A stretch of DNA of 64,000 bases from VRUE01 sp963702175 (GTDB taxonomy: Bacteria > Actinomycetota > Thermoleophilia > Solirubrobacterales > 70-9): positions 124,001 through 188,000 of the forward strand of contig OY969721.1 of the NCBI GenBank assembly GCA_963702175.1, in the 5' to 3' direction. Both the position numbers and the translations under genes were made by a program. Below are positions 8,784 to 18,966 of this stretch, piece by piece; within the stretch, counting starts at the first letter, position 1, and each line of letters begins with the position of its first letter. A model generated the notes under the pieces. It had not been told where the DNA came from. It searched no databases and saw only the letters and a list, made by a program, of their open reading frames with translations.

Positions 8784-9304
8784 GCGTCGAGCGAAAGGGA
8801 ATGCTCCTGGTCGTCGGCTCGATCGCGGCTGCGGCGGCGTTGGTTCTCGCTTACCTGGCGGCTGGCGGCTCCTCTTACGCCCCAGCGCAGGTCCAGGACC
8901 CCTGTGAGGAGCGGGAGTGGCGCGATCCCGAAGGGCTGCAGCAGCTGGCCGAGCAGTTCTCCCTCTCGGCGCTGGACGGGGCAGCCTGCGAGCTGGGCGT
9001 CAGCCGGGAGACGCTGGCCCGAGCGCTGGCCACCCCCGAGTCACGGGAGCGCTTCACGCGCCGCTACGGGATCGAAGATAGCCAGCTCGCCCGCGCAGTT
9101 CGCGCCGGGCTGCTGCGCGCGGTCGTCGACGCCGAAGAAGCGGGCGCGCTCAACCCGCTGATCGCAGCGCCGCTGCGCGAGACGCTGCGTCGGATCCCGC
9201 TCGAACAGGCGATCGAACTGATCGACGACGCCGAAGTGCTGCTGGACCAGCTCCAGACCTTCCTCGGCCCGGCCCAGGGCCTGCTCGAACAGTTCCTGCC
9301 CTAG
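8780..9304 (+). CDS. Hypothetical single-pass anchored protein
   Basis: 174 aa, not recognised as a known family. One N-terminal membrane helix (~8-30) precedes a soluble, mostly helical acidic domain with two Cys (CEEREW and ACELG). The GTG start overlaps the MFS stop as GTGA, making it the last gene of the coaE-transglycosylase-MFS run. By position it may assist the transporter or act at the envelope; this is inference only. Confidence 0.7.
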   Translation: MSVERKGMLLVVGSIAAAAALVLAYLAAGGSSYAPAQVQDPCEEREWRDPEGLQQLAEQFSLSALDGAACELGVSRETLARALATPESRERFTRRYGIEDSQLARAVRAGLLRAVVDAEEAGALNPLIAAPLRETLRRIPLEQAIELIDDAEVLLDQLQTFLGPAQGLLEQFLP

Positions 9305-9334
9305 CTGCCCCGGCGTCGAGAGGAGTCGGCTGCC

Positions 9335-9580
9335 CTACTTGTACTTGAAGCGCTTGCGGTCGGGCAGCCAGGTAATGCCTTCGCAGAGCTGTTCTGGTGT
9401 CGTGTTGAGGGCCCCGGAGAGCTTGATGATCGTGCCCAGCCGGGGCTCCCGCCCGCCCCGCTCGAGCAGGGAGATCTCAGTGCGATGGAGCTCGCAGCGG
9501 TAACCCAGCTCCTCCTGCGAGATTCCGGTCTTTTGGCGCGCTTTGCGCAGATTGGTCGAGAAACGCTCACGTGGTTTCAT
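9335..9580 (-). CDS. XRE-family helix-turn-helix regulator
   Basis: About 81 aa from ATG 9580 (MKPRERFSTNLRKARQKTGI). One HTH_3 domain fills most of it: QEELGYRCELHRTEISLLER is the HTH, followed by REPRLGTIIKLSGAL. The frame stays open upstream to 9643, but that extension is made of three 15-bp repeats and lacks family similarity, so the internal ATG is preferred. The repeats are candidate operator sites. The last residues (RKRFKYK) are basic. Confidence 0.85.
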   Translation of the reverse strand: MKPRERFSTNLRKARQKTGISQEELGYRCELHRTEISLLERGGREPRLGTIIKLSGALNTTPEQLCEGITWLPDRKRFKYK

Positions 9581-9600
9581 TCGGGGATTCTCTGTCTTCA

Positions 9601-9645
9601 CTGACAGAAGCTCTACAGACAGAAGAACTACAGACAAAACCACAC
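9601..9645. repeat. Three imperfect 15-bp tandem repeats upstream of XRE gene
   Basis: CTGACAGAAGCTCTA, CAGACAGAAGAACTA and CAGACAAAACCACAC follow each other without spacers, starting 20 bp upstream of the regulator's ATG. Evenly spaced half-sites beside an XRE gene suggest an autoregulatory operator. An AT-rich TTATAA at about 9649-9654 could be the -10 box on the minus strand. Confidence 0.5.
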
Positions 9646-9659
9646 GTTTATAACACGAA

Positions 9660-10028
9660 TTAATCGCGGGTGGCGCGCCAGACCCAGAGCATCGCCAGCG
9701 GCTGCAGGGGTAGGCGGGCCCACAGCGCCCAGCGCGGCACGCGCTTCAGGTCGAGTCCCTCGACCTGCTCCGGGTTGACCGCCATGTGCACGTTGGCGGG
9801 GAACACGGCGAGCAGGAGGCCAAGCAGCCACCAACGGGCGAAGCCACGGCTTCTCGGATGCAGGACGGCCGCTCCGCCGGCGATCTCGGCGAGACCGCTG
9901 ACGATCACCGCCTCGCGGTGGCGGGGCAGGGACGGCGGCATGATCGCTTCGTAGCTGCGCGGAATCACGAAGTGCATCGTGCCGGCAAAGGTGAAGAAGC
10001 CCGCCAGGGCCTTGCGTGAGCGGCTCAT
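9660..10028 (-). CDS. DoxX-like membrane protein
   Basis: 122 aa with four hydrophobic helices and the family's typical features: an FTFAGTMHFVIPRSYEAIMP opening, VSGLAEIAGGAAVL in helix 2, and FPANVHMAV in helix 3. DoxX-like proteins are small inner-membrane proteins of poorly defined redox or quinone-related role. ATG start at 10028. Its upstream region faces the left end of the IS element (10081), so the insertion split the divergent doxX-like/uvrB promoter region. Confidence 0.8.
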   Translation of the reverse strand: MSRSRKALAGFFTFAGTMHFVIPRSYEAIMPPSLPRHREAVIVSGLAEIAGGAAVLHPRSRGFARWWLLGLLLAVFPANVHMAVNPEQVEGLDLKRVPRWALWARLPLQPLAMLWVWRATRD

Positions 10029-10064
10029 CGGCCGCGCAGTCTTCCAGGTGGGGAGGATTGGCGA

Positions 10065-10089
10065 CTTAGTCGCGCATAGAGCGACTAAG
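10065..10089. other. 9-bp inverted repeat at the left IS junction
   Basis: CTTAGTCGC (10065-10073) and GCGACTAAG (10081-10089) are perfect inverted repeats with a 7-nt loop. The right half lies in the IS terminal repeat and the left half is host sequence, so the target may have resembled the IS end or the fold may be fortuitous. Confidence 0.5.
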
Positions 10090-10104
10090 GACCTATCTCA
10101 GTAG
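10081..10104. repeat. IS left terminal inverted repeat
   Basis: The 24-bp left end contains GGACCTATCTC. It matches the reverse complement of 11007-11030 except at two positions (7 and 20). Confidence 0.85.
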
Positions 10105-10942
10105 ACCGCAGCCAGCCGCGCCGCGTGCGCCTTCTTGAAGGCGATCAGACCGCCGGCCAGCTGTAAGAAGGCGAGGTGGTTCTCCTCCTTCTTGGACCAG
10201 CGGACGAGGACGCCGCGGTTGCGGTTGAACCACGAGTGAGAAGCCTCGGCGACCCAGCGCCGGGCCTTCCAGTCGGGGTGGTCGGTCTTCAGCTCGACTT
10301 CCTCGCCGCGGGTGCGGATGTGGGGCTCGAAGCGCTGACGCAAGGCGAGCTCGCGGATGTCGTCGTAGTCGTAGCCCTTGTCGAGGCAGAGCCCCTGCGG
10401 GCTGCGCTCCTCGGGGATCGGCCGGGCGATCGGAACCGACTCCAGGGTCGGCTCCAAGAGCTTCATGTCGTGGCGATTGGCTCCCGCGTGCGCGATCCCG
10501 ATCGGGATTCCGGCAGCATCGGTGAGGAGCGAGCGCTTCGCCCCCCCTTGGCTCTATCAGTTGGATTGGGGCCTGTCTTGGGGCCGCCGAGCGGCGCCTT
10601 GGTCTGCGCCCCGTCGGCCGCCAGCCAGCTCCAGTCGATGCCGATCTCAGAGTCGTAGTCGAGCAGGCTCTGGCGCCAGATCTCGTGGAAGATGCCGGCC
10701 TGCTCCCACTCCTGGAAGCGCCGGTGTGCCGAGCTCGAGTGGCAGATCCCCGTCGCGTTCAGCGCGTTCCACTGCATCCCGGTGCGCAAGACCAAGAGGA
10801 TCGCGTCCATCGCATCGCGGTCGGGGACCCGCGGGTTGTGGCACCCAAGCGGGTGCTCGGGGCGAGGTGGCAGGAGCGGCTCGACCTTCCCCCACAGCCA
10901 GTCCGGCATTCGCCAGCCGTCGTCGCGGTCGACCAGTCCCAT
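10098..10942 (-). CDS. IS5-family transposase, two frames joined at a G7 run
   Basis: The first frame (10942 down to about 10541) carries the DUF4096-like N-terminal domain (WLWGKVEPLLPPRPEHP) and the first catalytic Asp in LAADGAQTK. The second frame carries the rest: GANRHDMKLLE, the second Asp in CLDKGYDYDD, and the catalytic Glu in VAEASHSWFNRNRG. The frames meet at AAGGGGGGG (minus strand; C7 at 10541-10547). A -1 shift there restores the family phrase DRAKGG-AKRSLLTDAAGIPI. Without a shift the first frame ends at 10463 and the second could restart at ATG 10466 (ATGA overlap). The shift may be programmed, as in some IS5 elements, or decay. All three DDE residues are present across the two frames. 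Confidence 0.85.
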
Positions 10943-11006
10943 GACCCACCTCCCACTATCCAGTTTTCAGCGGACAGTGGGGAGTTCGGCGCGGGGCGCG
11001 GGTTTC

Positions 11007-11030
11007 CTACCGAGATAGGTCCTAAGTCGC
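11007..11030. repeat. IS right terminal inverted repeat
   Basis: The 24-bp right end contains GAGATAGGTCC. It is complementary to the left end at 22 of 24 positions. Confidence 0.85.
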
Positions 11031-11046
11031 CAGGTAAGGTCACCTG

Positions 11047-13044
11047 GTGCCGGAGTTCAAGCTCAACCCCGCCTACACGCCGACTGCTGACCAGCCGAAG
11101 GCGATCGCGGGGCTGGCCGAGGGCCTGGGGGCGGGGGAGCAGTTCCAGACTCTGCTGGGAGCAACCGGCACCGGCAAGACTTTCACCATGGCCGGGGTGA
11201 TCGAGGCGGTACAGAGCCCCTCGCTGGTGATCGCCCACAACAAGACGCTGGCGGCGCAGCTCTGTAACGAGTTCCGCGAGTTCTTCCCCGACAACGCGGT
11301 CGAGTACTTCGTCTCCTACTACGACTACTACCAGCCCGAGGCCTACGTCCCCGCCCAGGACCTCTACATCGAGAAGGACTCCTCGATCAACGACGAGATC
11401 GACCGCCTCCGCCACGCGGCCACCGCGGCCCTCTTCGCCCGCCGCGACGTGATCATCGTCGCCTCGGTCTCCTGCATCTACGGGATCGGCTCGCCCAAGG
11501 TCTACAACGAAAAGATGCAGCTGTTCAAAGTCGGCGAGGAGATCGACCGCGACGAGGTATTGCGCAAGCTGATCAAGATGCAGTACCAGCGCAACGACTC
11601 GGCGCTGGGGCGCGGCGCCTTCCGGATCCGCGGCGAGGTGCTGGAGATCATGCCCTCCTACGCCGAGTCCGCCTACCGGATCGCGCTCTTCGGCGATGAG
11701 ATCGAGAGCATCCAGCACTTTGACCCGCTCAGCGGTGAGATCCTCGACACGATCGACCACGTCTCGGTTTGGCCGGCTTCCCACTACGTGACCAAGGACG
11801 AGACGCTGGAGCGCGCGGTCGAGGAGATCCGCAACGAACTGAACGCCCGCACCGCCGAGCTCGAGGGCGAAGGCAAGCAACTCGAGGCGCACCGGCTGCG
11901 CCAGCGCACCGCCTATGACATAGAGATGCTGAAAGAGATCGGCTTCACCTCGGGGATCGAGAACTACTCGCGGATCCTCGACGGCCGCCCGCCCGGCAGC
12001 CCGCCGCACACGCTGATCGACTACTTCCCCGACGACTTCGTCTGCTTCGTCGACGAGTCCCACCAGACGATCCCCCAGATCGGCGGGATGTACGAGGGGG
12101 ACCGCTCGCGCAAGACGACCCTGGTCGACTACGGCTTTCGCCTCCCATCGGCGATCGACAACCGGCCGCTCAAGTTCGACGAGTTCCTCGCCCGAGTCGA
12201 CCAGCTGGTGATGGTCTCGGCGACGCCGGGGCCGTTCGAGCGGGCCGAGGCGACCCGCACCGTCGAGCAGATCGTCCGCCCGACCGGGATTATCGACCCG
12301 GCGATCGAGGTGCGCGAGACGAAGAACCAGATCGACGACCTGATGAACGAGATCAGGGTGCGGGCCGACGCCGGCGACCGCGTCCTCGTCACCACCCTGA
12401 CCAAGAAGATGGCCGAGGACCTGACCGCCTACCTGCTCGAGTACGGAATCAGAGTCCGCTACCTGCACTCCGAAATCGACACTCTGGAGCGGATCCAGAT
12501 CGTCCGTGACCTGCGGCTCGGCGAGTACGACGTGCTGGTCGGGGTCAACCTGCTGCGCGAGGGCCTCGACCTGCCTGAGGTCTCGCTGGTCGCGATCCTC
12601 GACGCCGACAAGGAGGGCTTCCTACGCGGCGAGACCAGCCTCGTGCAGACGATTGGCCGCGCCGCCCGCAACGTCAACGGGCGGGTGCTGATGTACGCCG
12701 ACAAGGAGACGGATGCGATGGCGGCGGCGATGCGCGAGACCGACCGCCGCCGCGCGATCCAGCTCGCCTACAACGAGGAGCACGGGATCACCCCGGAGAC
12801 GGTGCGCAAGGGCATCTCCGAGATGAGCGAGTTCCTGGCGATGGAGGACCGGGCCCCGCGCAAGCGCCGCACCCGGCGCGCCACCGGTATCGACGATCCG
12901 GCCGAGCTGGAGCGGGCGATCGTCGCTCTCGAGGAGGAGATGCTCGCTGCCGCCGACGATCTCCGCTTCGAGGAGGCCGCCCGCATCCGCGACGAGCTGA
13001 AGGAACTGCGCCGCGACCTCGATGGGATGCGGGCGGGCGCGTAG
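11047..13044 (+). CDS. uvrB: Excinuclease ABC subunit B
   Basis: 665 aa, the normal length. UvrB is the damage-verifying helicase of nucleotide excision repair, loaded by UvrA and partner of UvrC. Walker A GATGTGKTFT is at ~38-47. The beta-hairpin region EYFVSYYDYYQPEAYVP lies near 90-107, and helicase motifs include LVGVNLLREGLDLPEVSLV and QTIGRAARNV. The UVR domain (LEEEMLAAADDLRFEEAARI) at the end contacts UvrC. GTG start at 11047. No LexA-type box is visible in the short region between the IS end and the start, so expression may now depend on the IS or a weak local promoter. Confidence 0.97.
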   Translation: MPEFKLNPAYTPTADQPKAIAGLAEGLGAGEQFQTLLGATGTGKTFTMAGVIEAVQSPSLVIAHNKTLAAQLCNEFREFFPDNAVEYFVSYYDYYQPEAYVPAQDLYIEKDSSINDEIDRLRHAATAALFARRDVIIVASVSCIYGIGSPKVYNEKMQLFKVGEEIDRDEVLRKLIKMQYQRNDSALGRGAFRIRGEVLEIMPSYAESAYRIALFGDEIESIQHFDPLSGEILDTIDHVSVWPASHYVTKDETLERAVEEIRNELNARTAELEGEGKQLEAHRLRQRTAYDIEMLKEIGFTSGIENYSRILDGRPPGSPPHTLIDYFPDDFVCFVDESHQTIPQIGGMYEGDRSRKTTLVDYGFRLPSAIDNRPLKFDEFLARVDQLVMVSATPGPFERAEATRTVEQIVRPTGIIDPAIEVRETKNQIDDLMNEIRVRADAGDRVLVTTLTKKMAEDLTAYLLEYGIRVRYLHSEIDTLERIQIVRDLRLGEYDVLVGVNLLREGLDLPEVSLVAILDADKEGFLRGETSLVQTIGRAARNVNGRVLMYADKETDAMAAAMRETDRRRAIQLAYNEEHGITPETVRKGISEMSEFLAMEDRAPRKRRTRRATGIDDPAELERAIVALEEEMLAAADDLRFEEAARIRDELKELRRDLDGMRAGA

Positions 13045-13069
13045 CGCTACGGCCTGTGAGCATCGTCAG

Positions 13070-14500
13070 GTGACGATCTGTGAGGAGATAGCTGGGTGGG
13101 CAGTCGGGCTGCGGCTAGCCGACCTCCCCAAGAGTGTCCGCGAGCGGGCGCGGTTGCAGGCGATGTGCGTTGCCGCGGGTCGTGCCGCCGGCGAAGAGGC
13201 CGCCGCGCCGTTCGTCGCAGTCGCGCCCGAGGGGCCGGTCGGCGAGATCTACGGATCCGCCGCCGCCTCGATCGCCCACGATTGGGACGACTACCTCTTC
13301 ATGGGTCACACCGGCCACTCCGCGGTCCCGGCGGCTGCGGCCTTCGCCTCCGATCCAGAGCGAGAGCTGCTTGCCCAGGTCGCCGCCAACGAGGTGGCGG
13401 GCCGCCTTGGGGCGGCGCTCTTCCTAGGTCCTCACAACGGCCAGTTCTGGGCCTCGATCCACTGCGCCTCGGCCGCGGTTGCGGGAGCGGTTGGGCTCGG
13501 GCTCGATTCCAGGCGCGCTGCGCACGCGCTGGCGATTGCTCTCTACCAACCGCCTTATGGGATGTGGCCAGGGTTCATGGGTCCGACGAGCAAGCTGCTG
13601 ACCGCGGCTGAGCCCGCCGCAGTAGGGGCGCGAGCGGCTTTGCTGGCAGCGGACGGGGTCACCGGCGCGCTCGACGTGATCGAGCACCCGCGCGGCGTTC
13701 TCGCCAGCCTCTCCTTCGCTCCGCGCCCGGCGATGTTCGGTGCTCTCGGCCGAGTCTGGCTGACCGACACCCTCGCTTACAAGCGGCTACCGGGTTGCGC
13801 CTATCTCCAGTCGGTCGCCGAGGCGGCGCTCGCGTCGGGCGTCGAGGCGGGGGAGGTAGACCGGGTCGAGATCGAGGCGGGCTGGCTCACCTGCGAGATG
13901 GAGGAGCTAGGCAGGGGGCCTGACCTCTCCCCGGTACGGATCAACTTCTCGGCGGCGTTGACGACAGCGATCGCGCTGCTGGCCGGCCGGCTAACCCCGG
14001 CCGAGCTGGCGCCGGCCTGGCTGGAGGAGCACGAGGCCGAGATCCGGGCACTCGCCGCCCGGGTGAGCCCCAGCCACGACCCGGCACTGACCGCCAGGAC
14101 TCTGCGCGGCACACTCGAGGCGGGCGCTTCTCCTAACCTCGGCCTGCGCGACCTGCTGCGCATCCGCCGTCGACTCGGTGACGCCAACATGGACGAGGCG
14201 AATCCGGGACCGGCGGTGCTGCTTGCGGTGCGCACCGACCCGGGCCTGCGGCGTTTCCTCGGCCACTCCCTGCGTCGCCGCTTCGGCGGCGACTCGGGCG
14301 ACGCCGGTATCGACGGACTCGACACCGAGGCGGTCCGGATGACCTTTCCCAGCCGCCTGCACTTCCACCTGCGCGACGGTTCCACCCACGTCGTCGAGGG
14401 CAGCGAGCCGGGCTCGTGCGGCCGTCCGCTCGCCGAGCAGCGCGCCGTCGTCGAGGAGCGCCTCGCCGTCGCCGGGCTCGCTGTCTCCGCGACCGCCTAG
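13070..14500 (+). CDS. MmgE/PrpD-family protein
   Basis: About 476 aa. MmgE/PrpD proteins include 2-methylcitrate dehydratase, cis-aconitate decarboxylase and iminodisuccinate epimerase. Family-like phrases are AHDWDDYLFMGHTGHSAVPA near 85-105, an ANEVAGRLGAAL helix, and LAYKRLPGCAYLQSVAEAAL near 240-260. No methylcitrate or citrate synthase genes are nearby, so the substrate is unknown. GTG 13070 was chosen as the first start after uvrB giving a family-like N-terminus; there is no strong ribosome-binding site. The stop directly abuts a long inverted repeat. Confidence 0.75.
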   Translation: MTICEEIAGWAVGLRLADLPKSVRERARLQAMCVAAGRAAGEEAAAPFVAVAPEGPVGEIYGSAAASIAHDWDDYLFMGHTGHSAVPAAAAFASDPERELLAQVAANEVAGRLGAALFLGPHNGQFWASIHCASAAVAGAVGLGLDSRRAAHALAIALYQPPYGMWPGFMGPTSKLLTAAEPAAVGARAALLAADGVTGALDVIEHPRGVLASLSFAPRPAMFGALGRVWLTDTLAYKRLPGCAYLQSVAEAALASGVEAGEVDRVEIEAGWLTCEMEELGRGPDLSPVRINFSAALTTAIALLAGRLTPAELAPAWLEEHEAEIRALAARVSPSHDPALTARTLRGTLEAGASPNLGLRDLLRIRRRLGDANMDEANPGPAVLLAVRTDPGLRRFLGHSLRRRFGGDSGDAGIDGLDTEAVRMTFPSRLHFHLRDGSTHVVEGSEPGSCGRPLAEQRAVVEERLAVAGLAVSATA

Positions 14501-14859
14501 AGGGACTAGCGAAAACTCGCGTGTGTGGCTGGCGAGCGCCGGACCAAGCGGGGCAAGGACGCAGGGAGGCCGAATAGCGCTGCTCATGAGTATCCGGTTG
14601 ACTCCGGTTGGCGCCCAAATGAGCCGGTCAAGGCCCGCTGAGGCGGCCCCGGCACCCGCAGCCGACATTGACCCCACTCTGGTGGGGTAAAAGTCGGCTG
14701 CGCCAGAGCACCGGTTGGGTCTGGAGGCCCGAGTTGCGTTTCGGTGGGAGCAGCCTGAGCGAACCGGATACTCATGAGCAGCGCTATTTGGCCGACTGAG
14801 GACGCCGCACCGCGCAGTGTCCGCGCCGCCAGGCGCGACGAGAGTTTTCGCTAGTCCCT
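14501..14859. repeat. 359-bp nested inverted repeat between convergent genes
   Basis: The outer arms are 14501-14518 and 14842-14859 (18 bp, perfect). The middle arms are 14573-14599 and 14762-14788 (27 bp, perfect). A central hairpin lies at 14657-14702. The sequence between arms is less complementary. The element fills the whole gap between the MmgE/PrpD stop (14500) and the NTF2-like stop (14861), so it can fold in transcripts from either side. It carries no gene. It could be a bidirectional terminator, a MITE-like relic, or a structured RNA. Confidence 0.85.
14657..14702. repeat. 46-bp hairpin element, copy 1
   Basis: CGCAGCCGAC (14657-14666) pairs with GTCGGCTGCG (14693-14702), and the inner parts TTGACCCCAC / GTGGGGTAAAA continue the stem around a 2-nt loop. 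A closely similar hairpin occurs at 59095-59140. Confidence 0.8.
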
Positions 14860-14860
14860 C

Positions 14861-15238
14861 CTAAGCCAGCACCTTCGCCGCCTTGGCGCTGTCGGCGTAG
14901 AACTCGCCGCGCATGATCTTGCCGTCGTCGAACTTGATCAGGTGGGCGAAGGGGGCTTCGAAGCTGCCGCTGTCGTTGCCGGCACGCTGCGTGCCCCGCA
15001 CGACCACCCAGTCACCGGCGTCGATGAACTCCTCCGGCTCGACGCTGAACGACGTCCAGTAGTTGGGTATCTGCGCGAAGTTGCCGAGGATCGCATCGCG
15101 GCCCTGAGTTTCGCCGCCGAGCGGCAGCTCGTCCGAGGTGAGCCAGGTGCTGTCCTCGCTCAGTAGCTCCTTCAGCGTCTCCAGGTCTCCGCTGCTGAAG
15201 GCCTCGTAGGCGGACTGTGCGGTGTCGACGTTGGACAT
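14861..15238 (-). CDS. SnoaL/NTF2-like protein
   Basis: 125 aa, single NTF2-like alpha+beta barrel. Typical features are YEAFSSGDLETLKELLSED at ~10-28 and a closing KFDDGKIMRGEFYAD strand pair. Members range from small-molecule isomerases and cyclases to non-enzymatic binding proteins. The start at 15238 has a clear minus-strand ribosome-binding site (AAGGAGGAGACC before ATG). The VOC protein gene lies 40 bp upstream on the same strand and may be co-transcribed. Confidence 0.85.
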   Translation of the reverse strand: MSNVDTAQSAYEAFSSGDLETLKELLSEDSTWLTSDELPLGGETQGRDAILGNFAQIPNYWTSFSVEPEEFIDAGDWVVVRGTQRAGNDSGSFEAPFAHLIKFDDGKIMRGEFYADSAKAAKVLA

Positions 15239-15278
15239 GGTCTCCTCCTTGCTGGGATGGCCCTGCCCGCTAACCACG

Positions 15279-15734
15279 CTAGCGCTGTGGTTCTCGCCTC
15301 GCAAGCGTCGCGTACTCGGCCATGTCCTGCGACCAGAACTCGACCACGTTGCCGTCCGGGTCGGTGACGTAGATCGCCCGCCCGGGGCCGAGCTGGATCG
15401 GCCCCTCGACCTCGCCGCCGGCACCGAGGAGGCGCTCGTGCAGCCGGTCCAGCTCGGAGTCAGCGATCGCGAAGGCAAAGTGGACGTGGGCGCCGCCGCG
15501 ACCGCCCGCCAGGCCGACCTGCGGCGTCCACAGCCCGAGCCGGGCGCTCTCGCCGACCAGGAACCAGCGCCGGTCCTCGCGGCCCTCGCCGTGGCGGGTC
15601 TCCTCGAAGCCGAGCAGGTCGCCGTAGAAGGCGCGCGACGCCTCCAGGTCCGCGACCTCGAGGACCAGCTCGGAGATGCCGCTCACCGACGGCGGCCGGT
15701 CGAGTCCCGGTCCCTGTGGCGGCTGCTGAGGCAT
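15279..15734 (-). CDS. VOC-family (glyoxalase/bleomycin resistance-like) protein
   Basis: 151 aa from ATG 15734; an in-frame ATG 24 bp upstream is an alternative start. The vicinal-oxygen-chelate fold is visible as two beta-alpha-beta-beta-beta modules: ISELVLEVADLEASRAFYGD opening the first, AHVHFAFAIADSELDRLHER opening the second, and IYVTDPDGNVVEFW closing it. His and Glu in these phrases are the usual metal ligands. Substrate unknown. Confidence 0.85.
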   Translation of the reverse strand: MPQQPPQGPGLDRPPSVSGISELVLEVADLEASRAFYGDLLGFEETRHGEGREDRRWFLVGESARLGLWTPQVGLAGGRGGAHVHFAFAIADSELDRLHERLLGAGGEVEGPIQLGPGRAIYVTDPDGNVVEFWSQDMAEYATLARREPQR

Positions 15735-16020
15735 CGCTCTATCTAACCTCACGGGCATGGCGACTCGCGGTGGCCTTGGCCCGCAAGCGGCTGGAGCGCG
15801 GAGCCGAAGACGAGGCGCTGGAGGCGGTGAAGCCCCATGAGGACGATTTCGCTGCGACTGGGATCGCCGCCCGGGTCGAGCTGGCCCCGCCACCCGCGAG
15901 TACCGGCGACGCCTCGCCACCGCGCTCTACTGAACGTCCAGTCGCTTTTACGTCCTATAGGCGCAAAAAGCGACTTTCTCCCTAGGGGAACATCTGTTCG
16001 CCTCCCTATGATGGGGATGA
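15735..16020. other. uvrA upstream region
   Basis: No convincing gene. A forward frame through about 15985 encodes a short Arg/Glu/Ala-rich stretch that might be a gene remnant but has no ribosome-binding site. AGTCGCTTTT (15940-15949) and AAAAGCGACT (15966-15975) form a 10-bp inverted repeat around CCTATAGG. A LexA-type box follows. Confidence 0.4.
15988..16000. promoter_or_regulatory. LexA/SOS box upstream of uvrA
   Basis: GAACATCTGTTCG matches the Gram-positive/actinobacterial SOS operator GAAC-N4-GTTC (consensus CGAAC-N4-GTTCG) with only the outer 5' C changed. It is centred about 27 bp upstream of the uvrA GTG, overlapping the expected promoter or start of transcription, as in SOS-regulated uvrA of other bacteria. 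Confidence 0.75.
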
Positions 16021-18900
<2,880 letters not shown>

Positions 18901-18966
18901 CGCCCTGCTTAAAAGCGCCGCCTCCCGGGTAGTGGCGGAGCCGACGGGCAGAGAAGGAGAACGACG

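Larger units (their letters stand above)
10081..11030. mobile_element. IS5-family insertion sequence, complete (~950 bp)
   Basis: The element is bounded by 24-bp terminal inverted repeats (10081-10104 and 11007-11030) that match at 22 positions. It contains one transposase read on the minus strand across a frameshift. Size and DDE transposase fit IS5, IS427-like group. No convincing target duplication was found outside the repeats, so the exact boundaries may be off by a few bases. Its right end lies 17 bp upstream of uvrB. Confidence 0.85.

Noticed and set aside
10061..10069. GCGACTTAG left of the IS taken as a target-site duplication
   Set aside because: It matches the right terminal repeat itself, is 9 bp, and is separated from the left repeat by 11 bp; not a flush duplication as expected for IS5.
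10760..12468. Minus-strand frame opposite uvrB running into the IS
   Set aside because: Antisense to intact UvrB helicase motifs; its end merely coincides with part of the transposase frame.
13022..13069. Longer start for the MmgE/PrpD gene inside uvrB
   Set aside because: Would overlap the uvrB end with Arg-rich sequence lacking family similarity; GTG 13070 fits better.
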